DNA from: Euwallacea fornicatus
Taxonomy: Eukaryota > Arthropoda > Insecta > Coleoptera > Curculionidae
Direction: 5' to 3'
DNA length: 64,000 nt
NCBI RefSeq assembly: GCF_040115645.1
Contig: NC_089552.1
Span: 930,001 to 994,000 of the forward strand
Shown here: positions 35,601-47,474 of the stretch, piece by piece
How the letters are laid out: each line of letters begins with the position of its first letter
Numbering within the stretch: the first letter of the stretch is position 1
The notes under the pieces: model-generated
Seen by the model: the letters and a program-made list of their open reading frames with translations, nothing else
Told to the model about the DNA's origin: nothing
Databases searched by the model: none
Translations under genes and position numbers: made by a program

Positions 35601-38600
35601 TTACGCCCTCCTCAAGTTTCGGCTTCGAGCCTTGGAAGAAACGGAACAGTGCTACTTCCCAGAGATGCGGAAACGGGCCGTTTTCATGTCACTACGGGTC
35701 GGTGGTGCGCTCGCCTGAAATGCGTTAAATGTAGGTGTCATGTCATGGCGGCAGGTGCGTTTGACAGACGTCATTGTGATGACAGGTTTGGGTACTGGAC
35801 AGGACGCGCCCCTTTTTTGGTCATTACGTAAAGGGTCGGAATAAATATTTTTGTCGAATCTGAGGACGCACCGAAACGATATTATGAAGTCCTAAAAAGG
35901 CGCTTTTGGGACAAATTTTCATCGCAATGCATGATAGAAATGGAACGTCCCCCACTCGAAGTTAATCATCGATTTTTCCCAAAACCAATTAAGCTCAAGA
36001 GCGCAAGTACAGCAAGTCCGTTATTTTTCACACTTTCTAATGTGCACCAAATTTGCACTAAAAGTAGGTACCAAGCAGTACTGCGTGCTGTCGTCGTCTA
36101 AACCTAAAGAATGAGCGAGAACTCGACGAATAATCGACAACGAAAGGAAAGTTGATTACCGTTACGTTTACCTTGAACTTGAAGGTCTCTTCAAGTGGAA
36201 TCGACCTTTGATCACACGGTAGAAATTCTTCGACGGTCGTTTTATGGGCTAATAGGTATCTGTACCTACCGGTTAATTTATTCTTGATAGCGTGGGTTTA
36301 GTTCCGGTTTAATTTTGTAGCGCCTCGCATACTAATGCCGTCGCCTAGTACTAATGATTCTATATTCTATTTCTTTACAGTGAGATGCCCAACTTCATTA
36401 TCTTTGAAGCCCCTGGATGCAGCATTGATTAAACATTATCAGGTGCTATTTTACGTCTATCATACTTATCTCCGCTTATCACGCGCCGGCGATTTGCCTT
36501 CGCATTCGCCATGAGTGCCAAAGCGAGCTCAAGTTTAAATGTGGCTTAAATTGACGCTTCTGCATGCCGCACCATCAAGCTAACGCATGCTTAGACTTAG
36601 GTGCGGCACATTAAATTCACCTACGTGTTTGACTTAGCTTAAGTATGTGACGTAATATTTCCTCACTAGGCGTTACAATCTAGCTACACAGGATGACGCA
36701 ATAGGTCAAAGTCCCGTCACTTTTGACAGTTTTCGTTACACCGCGGTTCCAAATGTTCCTTTTTTTTTTTTGGCGATTTTCAGGTAAATTTGGCACTTTA
36801 TGAGGTGCTCGATATAATGGAGTAATGTGGATCCTATATTGATCCTGACTACTTCGGTTGAGGCCTGAACCCTCAGATGTCCCAGTGTCGTCGGTCGGAC
36901 CTAGACGGCCGGGGTTCCTTACAGTGTTCGGAAAAATTTTGATTAAATATTTCTTAAACCATTGAAAATCGGCCCTTTATTTATGTGCCTTCGATGACTT
37001 TGTTGGAATGGAGCTATAGAAACATCTCCTAAAGTACGTCCTTCTCGCCGCAGAACACCCTGTGTAATGCTATTACCTGATCAATGCGTACCGATTGCCG
37101 TATTAATAATATTGGCCAGTTAGCTGGCGGACTATGGCCCAGTAAGCAAAGAGAGGATATGAATATACATTAACATTAATTATGCTTACGTTAACACGAG
37201 GGCGTTAACAAAAACGGGCGTTCCTATTTGAAAACTACGAGGTCTTAATGATTTGTGATTGCCACCTTTAAGAATTATTTATGAACAGCCCGTATGTTAT
37301 TTCGCAAGTTCTCCTGCATACGCGGCTAATGTAGCGCTTTGCTAGCAACACCCCAAAAAATTCCGCCGAGACAACTCTCCCTTTTCACAATACCACCAAA
37401 TGATTGACTGCAACTGTCAAATTTCATCTTTGAGCGTAAATATCTCCCGAACGGTTAAAGATAAGTGCAAAACATTTCTCGTAAAGAGTGTTCAGAATTC
37501 ATCGCAGAGTCTAAAAATGCAATGAAACCTGGGGAATCCCGTTTAAAGTAAGCGAGTCGACCTCCAGTATGGTCGCAAGTGTCGCCATCTTGAAAATATT
37601 TTTTCCGCGTGTCCACCCAACGACTTAGGTACATCCCCCGGTTTTCAGATTTTTCTAAATTATCGCTCTATCGCATTCGATCGAGGGACATACCGGAGGA
37701 CAACCGTGTCGAATTAGCTTGTAGCGGAACCAACAAGGTATTGAATTAATTACCAATTCGTGCGCCTTAAAACTAGCGATGGGAGGGCAAAGCTGGTAAA
37801 GTTTCTAAGAAAGTTCAGTTATTCATCAATTTTCCTCTAAAACAATCGAGGCAAACCTCCAAAACAAATCCAAACGTCCAGGCAGCTCCGCTCCTAGCAC
37901 TTTCTCACCACTAACGGATTTCAAATCACAAGAAAGCTCTACGCGATGAACACAAGCAAGAACGTGGACTACTGGTGGCGCACCCGGCACGCCGATCACC
38001 CGGTATATTCGAGGACGTTCTTCGAAATTCTTCAGTTGTTGTTTTCTTGGGTCAGTGGGGTAAGCGAAGAAGACGAGGAGAGGCGGAAGTAGGTTAATAT
38101 AGCGGTCTCGTGAATCAGTACCGCGACGTGTAAACGGGGGGGTCAATGTCTTGGGCAGCTTTTGTGAAGCTCCGCTGGTGATTGATGCCGGGATCCGAAA
38201 GGAACAATTGATATCGGTACTACATACCTCTCTTAAATTCTTCTTTGTCGTACTCTTCACTATTTTGTTTTTTGCTATTTAACGCTGGAACCAGTCTCGG
38301 GGAAAACTAAAGGATTCAAATGCTGCTTTCTCTATTTATTGAATGCAGTTGACAAAGCGTAAATTTTCCGTTTAAATGATTGCTTGTTCAGATGATCTAT
38401 GTTTGTACAAGGTGTTCTAGGCGCAGAATTTTAATACCTTTGGACGACTATCAATTTGGCATTAGCGGCCAGTCAAGGCACGATCGTGTAACATCTAACG
38501 TAGATTCACTGTGTAATATTTCGCTTTAATTATCATTGTTTAATATTAAAGACGAAAATAAAAATATTAATGTATAATTATTAATATAAAAAAAATTATT

Positions 38601-38873
38601 GCAGATTTGGACAACTCCATAATACATAGTATGAATGATTTTCGAATTGACATTGAGCAAATGCATTTTAATTAGGAAGATACCACAAGGCAAAGGAAAT
38701 AGTTCGTTTAAATTAGTCCACGCATCGTCTAATTATTTTCAGTATTCCAATGAAACATAAGAATTCATGAAACTCCCAACCCGAGAACATGCATCAACTT
38801 GCGGAGATACGAATTTGAGCATGTTCAACGACACAAAAAAATATTTAAAAAAAACATAAATAAATAATAAAAT

Positions 38874-38924
<51 letters not shown>

Positions 38925-41900
38925 CCACCGCTAGTAAACTTTTACTCCGGAGCCATTTTTTACTTGCGCTATTCCTTTGTAAATAGACGATGGGACGCGA
39001 GCGCTATGAAAATGAAAAAATATGATCTTTTAGGAGTGTTTGTGGTTTTTAGCCGCTAATTAACCCACTGGAAGTGGTTATTGCGGCAATTTAATGGGTT
39101 CTTAAATTATACGGGGAAAATTAAAAAAAGTAAACGAAGTTGAAATTTTTATTTATTACGCTCGTTCGAGCATCTCATTTTTCCCTAAACGAACACTAAA
39201 CGAACGCATTTAATATATTACATGTGCTCAATAGAAACCACATCTTGTAGCCGCCAACGAACCACTCTGTCCGAAGCCGCCATACCGCAGACCTGGGACA
39301 ACACAACCATATGCGCTTAACGAAAGCATACCTACAACTCTAAAATTATCCTCCTAAATTAACCCTATTAATCTCCAGACCATGATTCCAACAGGATGTT
39401 GAGTTATTCATTTACAAAATTACCAAATAAATGAAAATGAGATCCAGTTTTCAGCAGTTCGTTAAACAGGCCCGGGGCGGTTAATGCTAACGCTAAGTAC
39501 TAACGAAGCGTATGGGAAACTGAGTCCTATCGATATGTGTAGATACTAACCTGAATTGTTAAGAGTTTTTACGATTGGTGAGGAAAGGTACGGCAAACTC
39601 TGCAACGAAGCAATTAACAACCAACAATGTTATTAATCCACCAATCTGAGTAAATACTGACTCACGTTGCGATTTAAAAATCGACTCATGCGTTACTTAC
39701 ATCATGCAATAGTGAGGCGTGGGGCTACACTAATGAAGTCTCATAAGTTATACGTTCGTTTTAGCGCTTGTCTTTTTCTGAATTATTTATCTTATCTATA
39801 GTTTACGATACTGGTACCTTAAACCCCTTTATTTATTACATTTCGTTCGAAGTTTAGTTAAAAACAGAGGCGTGCCGGGAGGGCGACTAGCAGCAAACTA
39901 AGAAAATAGGTTAAATGAACACGAAAGAGGAGGTTCCGCATAGCCGGGGAATAATCCACTTTTAAGTTCTTGCCAAAGAAATATTGTTTATTGCTACTGG
40001 GAGCATGAGTAAATTCTATCAGGTGTGGCTAGGCAGGCCCGAGAAACATGACAAGCGGGAGGATGATTTAATATCATCTGGAAACGGTAGCAGCTATGGT
40101 ATACCGTAGATCAATTTCTCTTTTTAACCGGCAAGAGTTGGTGACGTTTTTCTCCAGAGATATGCAACACGTTCGAATCCACGACGCCACTCATGGAATT
40201 AAGGATTTGTTTTTAGGACAAAAACACGCCTTCCATGGCTATGATGTGTAGAAAAATCCAGTAAAACATCTCGACTGGTCTCGCGGAAAAAAATTAATTT
40301 GTTATTTTTAGTCCGTCCAAACTTCGCCACCCTGTAGGTGGACAGGCACCTCGGGGAGGGTGCCACCAAGAGAACTTTTTCTGTTCGAATAATGCCAAAA
40401 ATCGCCTACTGCAATCTCTCCTTGCACTCGGTAATGCCGTATACCGCGTTTTTGTATACAGAGAATGTCGAAGATTTGGGTCGAAAGGATTAAATAAAAA
40501 CTTGATGGGAAGTATAGGGGATTATTTAACGAAAGAGATAACAGCCACTGATAACTGAGCTTTTCGCATTAAAGTTTTATTGCAGGCATATGTCAACGTC
40601 AAAACCCATAAAAAGATTTGACATTGACATATACCACTTTAACTTGCTTGCGAAACAATTGAAACAAACACGCATCATACTTTTTTTGCCAAATTTTGTA
40701 TATAATTTTCAAAAATTTTCAAAATTTTGAAAACCACCTTCGAAAACTGACGTCATTGGATTGATCTGTCAAAACTGAGCTTGGACAAGGCTAGCGCTAT
40801 TGATTTGCTTCAAAGCGTTGATCTGGTGGGTAAAAAGGTGATCATAGGTCGTTTCAATGTCTCAATAATTGCCGAGATTCATTTGAAAAAAAATGCAAAT
40901 TGTTCAGCATCAGGCATTATGGAGATATACAACGTATAGGCGACTGCATAATATATTTTATCTGTGAACGAATGACGATGATGATAGTGATTTTAATCAC
41001 GGGATGACGTTATCATACGCGGAAAAAAACGTGTGTCGCATACATCAAGGAAACACGTATTACGTATTAAGGTTGTATTGGGCAGGTACTGCGGGCGGAA
41101 TAATGAGGCAAGAAAGTACGTACCTACTTCATGCAATTAACTTTGATCGATGCCGGATTGCCATACGGCAACATGATCATCCCATTCATGTTGCGTGAAA
41201 GGTGTACGAGCCTGGATCTTGGCCTGTATTCGGAATCAAAGTTATAAAATCGTAAACGACGTAACCAAACCAGTAATAGAGAAATGCACGTTGGCAATGC
41301 GGGTGATTTGATACTTGAAAAAAAAAAATGCACCGGAAAGCCCTTATACTCGTCCGGATAAGGTTGCAAATAACTGGACATAGAGCCAATAAGTCCACGT
41401 ATTATGCCGTATCGTTTATTTTTATTTAATCTGGTTATTCCTGGAGGCTTACTATGAAATGAAAATTCCGCGAAACAGCTGCTGTCGGCTATCCAGGCTG
41501 GGCCTGACCTGACAGGCCCTAACCCCGTTCCAGTTTTCAGGTTAGAATTCTCCAGACCCCTTTCAGAAACGTGCCGAACGAATTTTCTTAATAATAAACC
41601 TTAGAACATCTCGTGCCGATGCAAGAATGCAGGATTAAGCGATACCTCGCGATTCTATGCAGAAAAATCCCCACCAAACCGTTCGAAAGCCATTCATAAC
41701 GCATTTGGAGCTCACCTTCCTCGTCAGTATGGACCGGTTGATGGTTTTCAGTTTCCAGACCGCCAAAATTAATTTGCAGACCGAAAATTAACACAAACCC
41801 GATTTTATCTGTGAATCGGGGCTCGCGCACGCACCACCCGATTCCGTTTTGAATTTTTTAACGCCGAACGGAGGACTGGAAAACGGGTTAGGAAATTACT

Positions 41901-43482
41901 TACTTTCCTGAAAAAATCAATATAATAATACCGAAGGCTTTAGAAATTTGGGCGAGTTTTCACTGTTTCCCAGGGTCGGCGATTGGCCGGCTGACTGCTA
42001 CTGCTGCGGTAAGTGGAAATTTCAAAACGAGTCGCGCCATCTAGGAGACAATGGCTCGCATCACGAATTACGCAATCGTAGAAACCTTCATTAGGTGGAT
42101 CCCCAAAGAAATAATTACCATCTATGGGGATTTTTGTCGGTTAAAAATTGCAATTCAACTGCATTTTTCAATAAGATTTTTTAATAAAAGTTTAAAATGG
42201 ATTTTGGCAAAAATGTTTGAGATCTAATGGTGGAGATTCTAAAGAATTACGTACGTACAACTTTTCAAATAAATATCTCAAAAACACAAAAGGCTGTGAA
42301 ATTCCAATTAAAAAAAAGCAAGGTTTAGCATTTCTCTTTGTTAATGAACTACCCTGTAGCTGCAAATATTTACGTTTTTCCAGTCGAGGAAGGAAAATCT
42401 TTTCATTTCCACAACGACATATAGGGTGACCTATTTGCGCAATTGTAGTAAATTACTCCGCTGAATAGAAGGGGAAATTAAAAATTTTACACCTGCTGTC
42501 CAGCGCGTACGAAACTTCCAGGTGGACGTTGGGATCTAAGAGACGATGAGAGGCGCCCACCTCACAGAATGGGTTAAATTTAATTTATCGGCTTTCAGCC
42601 TGGTGGTTATCTTTCGGCGTACGATCCCAAGAAGCGAGCATCCATCCACTGACCGTGTATAGGCCGAGAGCTTATACCCGGCGTGCACGCCGCCACAAAA
42701 TAGAAATTTGCCGCTATGGGGCATCGACGAAGTTTCGGGAAGTCGCGATGTGATCGCACGTAGTTCGTGTAGAGTCCTGCTTGTTGGGGAAGCAGCAATT
42801 TCACTGCCTTATCTTCCTCTAGAGTCCGGTCGCAGATTAGCTCTGATATATGAATGTCGCTGTAGCATAGAAAGATCACTGTGGTAGCAAATTGGCCACT
42901 TTTTCGCCTTGTGAAATCTTGCAAGAAGAAGACGTATGTTGCATGAAATTTGTCCGAGTTTAAAACGATTGCTGGCGATCACTCTGTATAAGTCTGCATA
43001 TTGAACACCTACATATATTGGCTCGAAAATGAGGCTTTGAAGAAAATATGAGTTTGAGGGAATCTCCGAACCAAATTAACACTCACGGCTTACCACTTTG
43101 TCACGTTTAATATTTAAACTAAACGTGTCTCTCCGTTTGCAAAGCCTCGAGTTTTTGCCCTGCATGGGGAAACAAAGGGATGAGCATACCAATAACTATC
43201 TATAATACTATATTATACAAATACATGCTGTCGTTCTCATCCTGTCTGAGACTTAAATACATACGAGGATAATGTCTTTTTCTAGACCTATGATGAATGC
43301 ATGTAAAGACAACGACAAAACAGATTTTAAAAAGTTTTTGAATATCTCGTGAAGGAAAAAATGTATATTTTGAAAAATCTTCAGCGTCCCTTAGTGACTC
43401 AGATTTAAATTTCGGCGGGGTCTAAAGAGAGAAGGCAATATTGTTTACCTATGAATAGCGCGCTACGATTGGTGGATGGGCT
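35601..43482. other. Gene-poor stretch with no recognised coding gene
   Basis: Nearly 8 kb without an ORF that I can assign. The longest, 144 codons on the minus strand (37826-38260), is proline- and arginine-rich with no domain. The one at 42607-42924 (minus, 105 codons) is also unrecognised. Lone element-like ends occur (ACACCCTGTG at about 37063). This could be a long regulatory region, an untranslated locus or old mobile DNA. Confidence 0.45.
38871..38923. repeat. (AAT)n microsatellite
   Basis: About 17 nearly perfect AAT units in the gene-poor stretch. Confidence 0.95.
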
Positions 43483-43490
43483 TTTGGCGC
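43468..43490 (+). promoter_or_regulatory. Candidate promoter of the HMGA-like gene (inverted CCAAT plus E2F-like site)
   Basis: ATTGG (inverted CCAAT) at 43468-43472 is followed by TTTGGCGC at 43483-43490, which fits the E2F core. Both lie just upstream of a probable noncoding exon ending at 43568. HMGA genes are proliferation-linked in vertebrates. The assignment is inference. Confidence 0.4.
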
Positions 43491-43491
43491 G

Positions 43492-43568
43492 CTACCCTAG
43501 CGCCACTGCGGAACGCTTACGAAGTAACGTAAACTGCCGGTCAACGCCAACTAGTGTGTGTGTGTGAG
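43492..43568 (+). other. Putative noncoding first exon of the HMGA-like gene
   Basis: A strong donor (GAG followed by GTAAGT) closes a less AT-rich stretch with a short GT run. The matching acceptor TATATTTCAG ends at 45921, 33 nt before the HMGA-like ATG. The implied intron is 2,353 nt. The 5' limit of the exon is a guess. Confidence 0.45.
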
Positions 43569-45921
43569 GTAAGTCGATTTTATTTTCCCCTCAATAATTT
43601 TTATAAATTCACTGGATTTTTTCTCAAATACCGCAAAAATATTATAAAATATTAGTTTTTCCGATGCTATTTATCGCATAAGCCAAACTGGGCTGCGTTT
43701 GCCCGTTCCAAAGCAATTAATTCCTGAAGCAATTGTATTCGATAAAATTCTGGTATGGCCGCCTCGGTTTTCGATGCAAGAAGTCAAGCTAGACCACGCT
43801 AAAGGTTTGAAAATTAATTTATCTGATGTTAGACGGTGAATCTTCATGGTTTTTTCACCTAATTAAAGCAGATTTTTGATTTTATCACGTGGAACCGTGT
43901 TTCACCTCGACACATACTTTTTTTTTCGGGAAAATATTTGGGTGTAGCCTGTGGAATTTTAATATTATATTATTTTGAGTATGGCGCGCGCGGCATAGCA
44001 CCGATTTCAAACAGTTTTATTGCGATCAATTTGTTTAAGCCTCAATTGATCACCATTCGTGCTGAGAATCACAAAGATTTATCCGTTAATTACTCAATAA
44101 TTAAATTCCGATTTTTTTCGCGAATTCCGTCGTAGACACATCCAAATTCTCAACGTGAAAATTAAAATTCCCATTAAGTTTTTCATGTTTACACGATTGG
44201 TGTGAACACGGCGAACATTGCAATTTGAAGCGCTGCTTTGTCGCATACGGCCCATTATGAAGCAACGCCATGTTTGGTAGAGGAGCCTATATTGATTTTC
44301 TATTTTAAGAAACTGGTGATGCTATATAGAGCATTGAGTTTGAGTAAGAGGCAGGTTGATGAGGCAGCTGCTTTCAAAATGGGGGGAAGGTGAGGGATCG
44401 CAGTATGGCCGTCCACTTAACGGAGTTCAACTGTTCGCTCTCGGTTTTGTTTGTTTCCTATTGGCTGGTGCGAAACAAATGAATGATGAGGACCTGCAAG
44501 AACTCTGCTTAATATACGGGGTGTCTTTTACATTGTAAAATGCCTGCGGCAACGACTATTGCAGTGTCCAAACAAGCTCGGGCTACAATATTGGTTAACA
44601 AGCCAAAGTTGCCTTTTGTTAAGATTTTATCACTAGTTCTGTTGGTCAAAACCGGCTTCTGTCTATCCGTGACTTCTGGTCGAAAGGTTTTATGATGTCC
44701 AAATTAAATATTTCGCGTATACTCTCAAAATCCAATGGTTTGCATTGGCTCCGACCAATGATCTATTTTGGTGACCTTGAACTTCCAAAGAAGAGGGATG
44801 GGGGGGGGGGAATATTTATATTGACATTATTTTTGTTTAGGATATTCTGCGCATGTCGCAAATTAGACGCGCTTTCAAAATTTTACAATGGTATTCGGCA
44901 TAATCAGATCGGGACAAGAAAGAATCACGATGCATGGACACACCATCCCTTGTCCCTAATCCTTTCATGAGCTACTTCATCTCATATATAGAATTAGTAT
45001 AAAAACATTCCCTACTCCACATCCGGTTAATTATTGGATGTGTTCGAGATTCGGCAATAACTCGCGTATATGCGCATGTCATGATTTAACCAAAATTTCA
45101 AATCAAACTCAAATGCATAGGCCAAGCGGCTCTGTTTAGTATGGAAAATATCTTATTTTTGCCCTTGAAAAATGTAAAAAAATAGAAAGTAGCTTCTAAT
45201 TATATAGGATTTGGGCGAATATGTGCTGATAACAAGATGTATACAGTATATATACAGGATGTCCCATTAAGACCGTTGAATTCGTCGGCCAATTAGGGAA
45301 AAATTGCAATTGTGAAGAATTGGTAGCTCCGAAATGCTTTTCAAGGTTGCAGGCATTTGCGATTGGGTTTAAAGTAAATGTCGGCTTTCTTTTTTTAAAC
45401 GAACCATCCTGTAAATTTGAGCATCATATTTCAAGTCCTAAGAATACCCTATGTACCATATAACTTAATTCAAAGTGGTTATTAATGTTCCTCAATCGTA
45501 AACCTAACCACTTCAATCGTTGTCTATATTTGGTCACTACAATTATGAAAGTAGCCGCCACATGTAACTATTTGTTAAACTGTCGTAGATAGTGTGCATA
45601 ATTTATTGATTTATTAACAAAATGTTGTTTATTATGCCATTTGTGCCCCATTTATGCCTAAGACCACTGACCTCAAATTTAAGACTTATTTAAATAACAT
45701 ATTTTTGTTATACCATTTTTGGCACAGCGATAAAAAAATCCCCTGATATAGCACGACATTTCGGTTCCATTGGAACCTTTCTGATTATTGTTGATTGTCA
45801 AAATAATTCCTGCATCTATTGACAATAACAAGAGAATTGTTTACGTTATTAATTCGCGGTTCACTTTTAACTAAATTCATTTTGGACTTGTTTCTTATTT
45901 TTCTCCATCGTTATATTTCAG
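43569..45921. other. Probable 5' UTR intron of the HMGA-like gene
   Basis: No supported coding gene. Contains one short inverted-repeat element at 45253-45413. Confidence 0.4.
45253..45413. mobile_element. Short inverted-repeat element (161 bp)
   Basis: TACAGGATG at the left end and its exact inverse CATCCTGTA at the right end bound a 161 bp unit without an ORF. The ends resemble the CAGGGTG ends of the other elements here. Confidence 0.5.
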
Positions 45922-45954
45922 ACGATCTAGAGTTCAATAAGCAACACATAAAAA

Positions 45955-46413
45955 ATGTCTGACGACGCGGCTCCCTCTCCAGGCAAAAGAGGCCGCAAGT
46001 TTGCTGCCGAGAAGGCCGAAATTGCAGAGAAGGCCGAACCCAAAAAAAGAACTAAAAAGGTAAGTTATTGTAGACTAAACATTTGGGCAACGCGCCTAAG
46101 ATCCTTTATCTCGCGCAGGAGGTCGCCAAAGATGAGGTCGACGAGGAATCCGATGGCGCTTCTCCGCCAAAACGAGGCCGCGGCAGACCAAAGGGTACTA
46201 CCAAGAAGAAGGCCCCGTCGAAGGCCAAGCCCGCTAAAAAAGCCAAGGCATCTGGTAACTTCAATAATTATTCTTTATTGTTGACATGGGACGATAACTG
46301 AAACTTTTGAAGGAGGGCGAGGCCGGGGAAGGCCAAAGAAGAATAAAGAAGAGGAAGCTCCAACTTCCGAAGAAGACGACGTTGAAGCCAACGATGCTGA
46401 GAGTGATGAATAA
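45955..46413 (+). CDS. HMGA-like AT-hook chromatin protein
   Basis: Small architectural chromatin protein. Three exons (45955-46059, 46119-46254, 46313-46413) give 113 residues with in-phase GT-AG junctions. Two AT-hooks are visible: KRGRGRPKG at 53-61 and GRGRGRPKK at 82-90. GKRGRK (10-15) may be a partial third. Lysine/alanine-rich linkers and an acidic tail ending NDAESDE follow the layout of vertebrate HMGA and of insect HMGI-like proteins. AT-hooks bind the minor groove of AT-rich DNA. The start AAAAAATGTCTGACGACG is well placed. Orthology to HMGA is by layout rather than by alignment, so I give no symbol. Confidence 0.8.
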
Positions 46414-47474
46414 ACCAATAAGCAAAACTTTTAAAGTAAAAATCAGATTTCTTTGGTGTTGTTAATATAAGTCTGATTTTTGAACTGAATTTAGCGACAT
46501 TTGCCATTTCCTAAACAAACGTGAAGCTAAGATGATACAATTATTGCTAGAACGTGAAATATCCATTTTTTTACCCCCAGATTGCAAATTGACTAACATT
46601 AAATTTAAATTCTTAACTAGGATGTGCGAGTATAAGAAATGTTCCAGTAAGGTTTTGGTAGATGTTATGTTGATGAATGTGTGTCAGTGAGTCTCTTCAA
46701 AAATGTATAATTAATGTAGAATATTCGCATTACTTAAGAAATTCCCTTCGTAATAAATTATAAGTTTCCAAAGTGTGTTCTTTATCCACTTTTTATGGCA
46801 AATCCACTATACCCTAAACAGAAATACCATGAATTGTCTAAGAATAAGTCCTGCAATGGTGCGTTAGCCAGTGATAGTACAAAGAAAACGTCCACGTGAA
46901 TCAACAGTGATTTTTGCGTTTCTCTGCGATCCTACATGCAGAGTTTCTCTACAGACTGCAGTTCTTTTGGGGGAACGTCCTGGACCGAATCAAAGTGTCC
47001 GATGAATGGTTATTGCGGAATATGGCGATGAAAATGACAAGTTTTATATAACAACATTTTATTTAAAAATAGTCCATTCTTATAGATTATTCTAATTGAA
47101 GCTCCTATAAAATATGCTTTATATGTAGTATTGTAACGAGTGCCTATTTTAAAACTTTCTGAAAATGAATAGTAGCGACCCTTGACTAGTGACCAAAAAT
47201 TACTATTGAGAGTTTTCAATAAAATCTGAACACATGCGACCATAAAATAATTAAAACGAACATTTTCAGACAAAATCCGAACTTTTTTAGTTAATTTTTA
47301 GCAAAAGCAAACAAACCATCAGTTAAAATACATCTGCTAACCTTACCAGCGAAAACGTATCCTAATAAGGCACAAGTTAGAATATAACGTTAACGTAGAA
47401 TATATACAAAACGGGGAAAAGCTCAAGATAGTTATACCTACTAGTGAAAAATAGATATTCGGCCATAGCAATAT
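46414..47474. other. Convergent 3' region of the HMGA-like gene and Merlin
   Basis: Downstream sequence of both genes. It has an AATAAA at 46752-46757 (plus) and a TTTATT at 47058-47063, which is AATAAA on the Merlin strand. A 10-bp inverted repeat lies at 46438-46481. No gene is seen. Confidence 0.5.
46438..46481 (+). other. Inverted repeat in the HMGA-like 3' UTR
   Basis: AAAAATCAGA (46438-46447) and TCTGATTTTT (46472-46481) are exact inverse complements separated by 24 nt, 25 nt past the stop codon. The transcript could form a 10-bp stem. It does not match the histone 3' stem-loop. Confidence 0.6.

Noticed and set aside
37826..38260. 144-codon minus-strand ORF
   Set aside because: No domain, no recognisable family and no clear splice context; kept only as a remark in the gene-poor block.
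40160..40185. GTTCGAATCC as a tRNA B box
   Set aside because: No A box or cloverleaf could be built around it.
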